From a bacterium (GTDB taxonomy: Bacteria; B130-G9), in assembly GCA_021160245.1 (NCBI GenBank), contig JAGHCW010000194.1:1-10193 (forward strand): a DNA stretch of 10,193 nt, read 5' to 3'. This document shows positions 6,393-10,193 of the stretch, piece by piece. Every line of letters starts with the position of its first letter. Position 1 is the first letter of the stretch. The position numbers and the translations under genes are program-made. The notes below the pieces were generated by a model. It did not search any database. It was not told the origin of the DNA and saw only the letters and a program-made list of their open reading frames with translations.

Positions 6393-7244
6393 ATGGAGAC
6401 TGAGCGAATGACTGATGATATGGCAAGCGCCGAGAAGCTGTCCAAGCTGAGTCGCTTGCTTGCCGAGATGCAGAGCGTGCTCGTTGCCTTCTCTGGTGGA
6501 GCGGACAGCGCTTTCCTTTTGAAAGTGGCCTCTGATGTTCTCGGCGATAACGTGATCGCCGCGACGGCGACGGGGGAGATATATCCAAAGCGGGAGCAAG
6601 AGCAGGCAAAAGAGCTGGCAGAGGCGCTCGGCGTTCGGCACGTTACGTTTCAAGCTGAGCAGATGAAGGACGCGGACTTCGTCGCAAGCACTAAGGACCG
6701 CTGCTACTTCTGCGCAAGGCTTGTCGGAGGCCGATTGCTTGACATCGCGGCCAGCATGGGGGCAGCGGTCGTGGTGAACGGTACGAACGCCGATGACGAG
6801 AACGACTATCGTCCGGGGATGAGGGCTGCCCGGGAACTCGGCATTCGAAGTCCATTAAGCGAGGTGAGGCTAAATAAATGTGAGATCATCGCGATCTCAA
6901 AGGAATTGGGCCTGCCCACCTGGGACAAACCGTCCGATTCATGCCTCGCCACGAGGGTGCCTTATGGTGTTCAGATGACTGTCCAACGGCTCGCAAGGAT
7001 TGAGGCGTGCGAGGAGTTTTTGCGGCGCTTGGGTCTCGGTCAGGTTAGGGTGCGAGATAGTGGCGATACAGCGAGGATAGAGTCGCTGATGGCAGATATG
7101 CCCAGAATTGTTGATAAAGCCGTCTCGTCGGAGATTGCGAGGCACTTCAAGGCGCAAGGCTATACATACATCAGTCTGGACATCGAGGGATATAGAACTG
7201 GAAGCATGAACGAGACATTTGGGCAAAGGAGCGACGTTGGATAG
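6393..7244 (+). CDS. larE: LarE, ATP-dependent sacrificial sulfur transferase for the nickel-pincer cofactor
   Basis: The 283-residue PP-loop enzyme adenylates the carboxyl groups of pyridinium-3,5-biscarboxylic acid mononucleotide and replaces them with thiocarboxylates. The PP-loop motif is FSGGADS (33-39). Family blocks are DRCYFC (102-107), NGTNADD..DYRPG (129-142), SPLSEV (153-158), LPTWDKPSDSCLATRVPYG (174-192) and RVRDSGDTARIE (219-230). C184 matches the sulfur-donating Cys of Lactiplantibacillus plantarum LarE (C176). With C104 and C107 it makes a three-Cys set of the kind in LarE proteins that use a [4Fe-4S] cluster instead of sacrificing a Cys; that subtype call is inference. ATG 6393 has GGTGGGG 10 bases upstream. 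ATG 6408 has GGAG with a 9-base spacer, so the first 5 residues are uncertain. It lies 21 bases after the MrpORP-like gene. Confidence 0.93.
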   Translation: METERMTDDMASAEKLSKLSRLLAEMQSVLVAFSGGADSAFLLKVASDVLGDNVIAATATGEIYPKREQEQAKELAEALGVRHVTFQAEQMKDADFVASTKDRCYFCARLVGGRLLDIAASMGAAVVVNGTNADDENDYRPGMRAARELGIRSPLSEVRLNKCEIIAISKELGLPTWDKPSDSCLATRVPYGVQMTVQRLARIEACEEFLRRLGLGQVRVRDSGDTARIESLMADMPRIVDKAVSSEIARHFKAQGYTYISLDIEGYRTGSMNETFGQRSDVG

Positions 7245-7989
7245 GGAGAAGATTCGGGAGTTGCTGTCGGACCTCTCGGCGCACAAAGTCACGCCGGACG
7301 AGGCGTTCGAGCAGCTTAAGTCTCTTCCCTATGAGGACTTGGATTGGGCCAAAGTCGATACACATAGGGCTCTGCGCAAGGGGTTTGCAGAGGTGGTACT
7401 CTGCACGGGCAAAACGGATGAGCAAGTCGCCAAGATCGTTCAGAGGCTCTCGTCGTCCGGAGCGCCCGTTCTGGCGACAAGGGCCAAAAGGTCAGTTTTC
7501 GAGGCTGTCAGAGGGGTCAGAGATGATGCTGTCTATCACGAGACGGCGAGGATAGTGGTGGTCGGAAAACCTAACAGCCCAGTTACTGATAAGCAGATAC
7601 TGATCGTGAGCGCAGGCACCTCGGACCTTCCGGTCGCGGAGGAGGCGGCCATAACAGCCGAGACGATGGGCAATCGAATTGAGAGGCTATACGATGTTGG
7701 TGTTGCGGGTATTCACCGCCTGTTGGGTAATTTGGAGAAATTAAGGGCTGCTAACGTGCTAGTCGTAGTGGCCGGTATGGAGGGCGCGCTGCCCAGCATC
7801 GTCGGAGGCATTGTCGATAGGCCGGTAATCGCCGTCCCAACCAGTGTGGGATATGGAGCGAGCTTCGGCGGCCTTTCCGCCTTGCTGGGGATGCTGAACT
7901 CCTGCGCGCCGGGCGTCGTGGTCGTGAACATCGACAACGGTTTCGGGGCTGGATATGCGGCAAGCGTAATGAATCGGATGGGAGAATAG
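7237..7989 (+). CDS. larB: LarB, nicotinate adenine dinucleotide carboxylase/hydrolase of the nickel-pincer pathway
   Basis: The 250-residue protein is LarB, a PurE-like enzyme that carboxylates the pyridinium ring of nicotinic acid adenine dinucleotide and hydrolyses the phosphoanhydride to give the biscarboxylic mononucleotide used by LarE. An N-terminal helical region (1-60) precedes the PurE-like domain with VSAGTSDLPVAEEA (124-137), VAGMEGALPSIVGG (178-191), PVIAVPTSVGYGASFGG (196-212) and NSCAPGVVVVNIDNGFGAGY (221-240). C223 corresponds to the active-site Cys of the L. plantarum enzyme. I prefer the TTG at 7237 because AAAGGAG (7225-7231) lies 5 bases upstream; a TTG at 7219 would add 6 residues without a good site. 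The start lies inside the last codons of larE (8-base overlap), so translation is probably coupled. Confidence 0.93.
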   Translation: MDREKIRELLSDLSAHKVTPDEAFEQLKSLPYEDLDWAKVDTHRALRKGFAEVVLCTGKTDEQVAKIVQRLSSSGAPVLATRAKRSVFEAVRGVRDDAVYHETARIVVVGKPNSPVTDKQILIVSAGTSDLPVAEEAAITAETMGNRIERLYDVGVAGIHRLLGNLEKLRAANVLVVVAGMEGALPSIVGGIVDRPVIAVPTSVGYGASFGGLSALLGMLNSCAPGVVVVNIDNGFGAGYAASVMNRMGE

Positions 7990-7990
7990 A

Positions 7991-9169
7991 TTGAGAATTG
8001 CATACTTCGACTGCTTCTCCGGAGCCAGCGGAGACATGTTTATCGGGTCGTTGATGGACGCCGGCCTATCACTTGATCGCCTCAAGCAAGAGCTTTCCAA
8101 GCTCGGCGACTTGCAGTTTACGATAAGCGCCGCGAAGGGCATGAAGGGCGCGCTTTCGGGCACGAAGTTCGATGTCGAAGCCCATGAGGGGCACATCCAT
8201 CGCCACTTACGTCACATCGTCGAGATGATTGACGGGAGCGAGCTCAGTGACGGCGTCAAGGCCAAGAGCAAGGCTATTTTCGAGCACGTCGCGACGGTCG
8301 AGGCGGGTATCCACCAAAGCGACGTTCAGAAGGTTCATTTTCACGAGGTGGGAGCCCTTGACTCGATAATCGACATCGTTGGCTCAGTGGTGGCGCTCGA
8401 GCTTCTCGGCATCGATGCGGTCTATTGCTCAAAAGTCCACGTTGGAACTGGCTTCGTTGAATGCCAGCATGGTACTATCCCAGTCCCAGCGCCCGCGACG
8501 CTGGAGCTGCTCAAGGGGATACCCATCTACTCAAGGGGCATTGAGGCGGAGCTTGTAACTCCGACCGGCGCGGCGCTTCTTAAGAATATCAGTAGGGATT
8601 TTGGCGCAATGCCGCCAATGAGAGTCGAAAGCGTTGGCTATGGGCTGGGCACGAGAGACCTCGAAATACCCAACATGCTTCGAGTTACGATTGGCGAGAA
8701 TGATTCCGGCGGCTTTGACCGCGATCAGGTTGCCCTCATCGAGACGAACCTGGACGATGCGAATCCAGAAATCCTAAGTCACGCCTGTCAATTGCTCTCT
8801 GAACGAGGCGCGCTTGATGTCTTTATGACGCCAATTGTCATGAAAAAAGGAAGATTGGGAACGATGCTCAGCGTCCTGACCACCCAAGAGCGCCTCAATA
8901 AGTGCCTCGAGACGGTCTTCGCCGAGACAACAGCTCTGGGTGTCCGATTGAGTTACTTGGATAGGCGGAAGCTCTTTAGAGAGACGCGCTCGGTCGATAC
9001 AAAATTCGGCAAGATAGATGTCAAACTGGCCAAATCTGGCGAAGAGACTAAAAACATAGCGCCGGAATACGAATCGTGTAGGAAAGTCGCAGCTGATTTG
9101 GGCGTCCCTTTGAAGCAGATTTACGATGAGGCGAAGTCCGCCGCAGAGAAGCAACTGCTTGACGATTGA
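7991..9169 (+). CDS. larC: LarC, CTP-dependent nickel insertion protein (unsplit)
   Basis: The 392-residue protein is a full-length LarC, the cyclometallase that inserts nickel into the bisthiocarboxylated nucleotide to finish the NPN cofactor. The N-terminal half shows YFDCFSGASGDMFIGSLMDAG (5-25), a His cluster (H65, H68, H70, H72, H75), KVHFHEVGALDSIIDI (114-129) and GTGFVECQHGTIPVPAPATLELL (152-174). The C-terminal half shows ETNLDDANPEIL (251-262), MKKGRLGTMLSVL (284-296) and KNIAPEYESCRKVA (354-367). In L. plantarum the halves (LarC1/LarC2) are joined by a programmed ribosomal frameshift; here one uninterrupted frame spans both. TTG 7991 has GGGAG (7980-7984) 6 bases upstream and begins one base after the larB stop. 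Confidence 0.94.
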   Translation: MRIAYFDCFSGASGDMFIGSLMDAGLSLDRLKQELSKLGDLQFTISAAKGMKGALSGTKFDVEAHEGHIHRHLRHIVEMIDGSELSDGVKAKSKAIFEHVATVEAGIHQSDVQKVHFHEVGALDSIIDIVGSVVALELLGIDAVYCSKVHVGTGFVECQHGTIPVPAPATLELLKGIPIYSRGIEAELVTPTGAALLKNISRDFGAMPPMRVESVGYGLGTRDLEIPNMLRVTIGENDSGGFDRDQVALIETNLDDANPEILSHACQLLSERGALDVFMTPIVMKKGRLGTMLSVLTTQERLNKCLETVFAETTALGVRLSYLDRRKLFRETRSVDTKFGKIDVKLAKSGEETKNIAPEYESCRKVAADLGVPLKQIYDEAKSAAEKQLLDD

Positions 9170-9219
9170 TGGACCGGCTTTGGATAGAAAAGACTTACTG
9201 ATAATAGAAAGGCTTACAA

Positions 9220-9516
9220 ATGCCAACTTATGAGTATGAATGCACGAAGTGCGGCGTACATTTCAATAAATTGCAGGAGATGAGCGACGAGCCGCTCAAA
9301 ACATGTCCCGAATGCGGCGGCAAAGTCCGCCGATTGCTGGGGACGGGCGCCGGGATCATCTTCAAAGGAAGTGGCTTCTACACCACAGACTACAAGCACA
9401 CCCACGCCTCACCATCCACCATCCCCAACTCCGGCGGCAACCGTGCCAGCTGTGACAGATCAGCCCCCTGCTGCGGCCGAGGCGAGCCCTGCGATAAAAG
9501 CCCCTGTTCCGACTAA
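9220..9516 (+). CDS. FmdB-type small zinc-ribbon protein with Cys-rich tail
   Basis: The 98-residue protein begins MPTYEYECTKCG, the hallmark of the FmdB/CxxC_CxxC_SSSS family. It has zinc-knuckle pairs C8/C11 and C29/C32, followed by FKGSGFYTTDYK (48-59). The tail (about 73-98) adds six more Cys, including CCGRGEPC and the end CDKSPC. This ending recurs in many FmdB relatives as I remember them, which supports the frame to the very end. The family was named as a putative regulator of formamidase/formylmethanofuran genes, but its function is not established. A ribosome site AAAGG (9208-9212) precedes the ATG by 7 bases. It lies 50 bases after larC and may end the run. Despite the similar name it is unrelated to the FmdE-family protein at 1055. 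Confidence 0.85.
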   Translation: MPTYEYECTKCGVHFNKLQEMSDEPLKTCPECGGKVRRLLGTGAGIIFKGSGFYTTDYKHTHASPSTIPNSGGNRASCDRSAPCCGRGEPCDKSPCSD

Positions 9517-9755
9517 CGATATACTCTGTCCCCGACTCAAGGAGGCTGTGGGATTATCCTGCACGCGAAGAGGCGGAGGTGGGGCGTAAGGGTCGCCGGG
9601 TCGGGAATGTGTCTGCCAAAATTAGGCTATGCATATACTTGAGAGCGTCAGCACACTGCGCTAATTGACTCGATCGTGTTTGAACAGTATTCTAATTACT
9701 GAAAACTGCATAGCTTTGGATTCACTTGGGTGTAAGGATGAAGAGGAGAAGACAG
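9517..9755. other. Intergenic region before the small basic protein gene
   Basis: These 239 bases contain no gene that I can support. A frame running at 9371-9589 overlaps the FmdB-type tail and continues here, but it reads as low-complexity Pro/Ala/Thr and has no ribosome site. I see no clear terminator after 9516. A sigma-70-like promoter is placed at 9665-9693 and a ribosome site at 9743-9748. Confidence 0.45.
9665..9693 (+). promoter_or_regulatory. Sigma-70-like promoter for the small gene at 9756
   Basis: TTGACT (9665-9670) and TATTCT (9688-9693) match the -35 and -10 consensus at 5 of 6 and 4 of 6 positions, with an ideal 17-base spacer. A transcript would begin near 9700, leaving a leader of about 55 bases that contains the GAGGAG ribosome site at 9743-9748. 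This is the best-formed promoter I found in the window. It suggests the small gene is transcribed on its own rather than from the upstream run. Confidence 0.5.
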
Positions 9756-9962
9756 ATGGCAAAAAAGCCATTGAATCATAGGAAGATGCGGACGACGCAG
9801 GAAACAAGCGAACTTAAGAGGCTCGTGAGGGGAAACACGCCCACGCGCCTCATTGGTCTCAAGCTTGGTAGGAGTCCATCTGCGGTTTATGCTAAGGCAG
9901 GCGAGGAACGAATCTCGCTGAGGCCCACCAATCAGTCGCCATACAATCGTCGGAAGCCCTGA
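9756..9962 (+). CDS. Conserved small basic protein of the PTNQSPY type, possible DNA-binding
   Basis: The 68-residue, strongly basic product begins MAKKPLNHRK. It carries ELKRLVRGNTPTRLIGLKLG (19-38), then RSPSAVYAKAGE (39-50), and ends with ISLRPTNQSPYNRR (53-66). Small proteins with this 'NTPTRxIGLKLGR-AV-KA-ISL-PTNQSPY' layout occur in many bacteria, usually unnamed. The spacing of helices resembles a single Myb/SANT or GcrA-like helix-turn-helix, so DNA binding is plausible but not shown. I chose ATG 9756 because GAGGAG (9743-9748) lies 7 bases upstream; a TTG at 9726 and an ATG at 9738 in the same frame lack such a site. The gene has its own likely promoter at 9665-9693. Confidence 0.75.
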   Translation: MAKKPLNHRKMRTTQETSELKRLVRGNTPTRLIGLKLGRSPSAVYAKAGEERISLRPTNQSPYNRRKP

Positions 9963-10011
9963 AGTGATGGATGTGAAGAACACGCGAAAGGCTTCCTCCT
10001 GAGATTCTTAC

Positions 10012-10193
10012 TTGGCTCTCCGAAAGGCGCTCGGGGAGTTCCACTGCATAGGAAAGCCCCCCTGGGCAGATTTCTACAACCAGCTTGATAATATCTTTAG
10101 GCGATTCCCCCAACTACAACTCGACTTGAAAAACTGGGCGAGGCCAGCTGGCATGATTGGCGACCTGACTTCCTCAATTGATCGGATGCACCA
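10012..10193 (+). CDS. Open frame running off the right edge, unrecognised
   Basis: A frame opens after TGA 10000-10002 and continues to the end of the window without a stop. It reads about 60 residues from TTG 10012, including KPPWADFYNQLDNIFRRF and LDLKNWARPAGMIGDL. The amino-acid mix (Trp, Phe, charged and amide residues) and the use of AGG and GGC codons look coding. I do not recognise a family. No good ribosome site precedes TTG 10012. An ATG at 9967 in the same frame is closed by the TGA after 11 codons, so the gene could be 5'-decayed or could start at another site. A minus-strand frame at 9892-10113 is the alternative and is less convincing. Confidence 0.38.
   Translation, partial: MALRKALGEFHCIGKPPWADFYNQLDNIFRRFPQLQLDLKNWARPAGMIGDLTSSIDRMH

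Noticed and set aside
9371-9589. Pro/Ala/Thr-rich frame overlapping the FmdB-type tail, possibly a frameshifted true end
   Set aside because: The original frame ends in a Cys-rich CCGRGEPC...CDKSPC tail typical of FmdB relatives, so no frameshift is needed.
9892-10113. Minus-strand 73-codon frame near the right edge
   Set aside because: It begins at a TTG directly after a stop, has no clear ribosome site, and overlaps the well-supported PTNQSPY-type gene and the plus-strand edge frame.
1-10193. CRISPR array, tRNA or rRNA genes, insertion-sequence transposases
   Set aside because: I found no regularly spaced repeats, cloverleaf-like segments with CCA or conserved loops, or transposase motifs on either strand.

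Overview
The window is bacterial DNA in which every gene I can support lies on the + strand and most genes are closely packed. Shine-Dalgarno-like sites precede most starts. Four starts look like ATG overlapping or abutting the upstream stop, or TTG, which suggests translational coupling. Base composition is moderate in GC, and AGG is a common Arg codon. The gene content (iron-sulfur P-loop ATPases with ferredoxin inserts, a Mrp-ORP fusion, an FmdE-family protein, a nickel-pincer cofactor pathway) points to an anaerobic bacterium, probably from a poorly sampled lineage. I cannot name the taxon.

Layout: (1) Positions 1-152 are the 3' end of a gene, possibly the dimerisation domain of a flavin disulfide oxidoreductase. 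(2) Positions 278-808 encode a short TrmO/TsaA-family protein. (3) Positions 1055-4185 form a tight four-gene run: an FmdE-family protein with a C-terminal zinc ribbon, a TauE/SafE-type membrane exporter, and two paralogous MinD-like ATPases that each carry a two-cluster ferredoxin insert. (4) A 177-base gap holds a GC-rich hairpin that could be a terminator or a REP element. It may be part of a ~104-base insertion. (5) Positions 4363-9516 form a second run: a class I methyltransferase, a Mrp/NBP35 ATPase fused to a NifX/ORP-type (DIMC) domain, LarE, LarB, an unsplit LarC, and an FmdB-type zinc-ribbon protein. (6) Positions 9756-9962 encode a small basic protein of the type ending in PTNQSPY, behind a good sigma-70-like promoter. 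(7) From about 10012 an open frame runs off the right edge.

How the genes fit together: the common theme is assembly of metal centres. The two ferredoxin-insert ATPases plus the Mrp-ORP fusion match the type of gene set found with orange-protein (ORP) systems of anaerobes, which handle Fe-S and Mo-S clusters. Directly downstream, LarB, LarE and LarC make up the complete known route from nicotinic acid adenine dinucleotide to the nickel-pincer nucleotide (NPN). No NPN-using enzyme (LarA family) is in the window. The side-by-side arrangement of an ORP/Mrp module and a complete Lar module, with an orphan FmdE protein and a possible sulfur-anion exporter, is the most interesting aspect of the region. 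A functional link between them is inference from gene order only.
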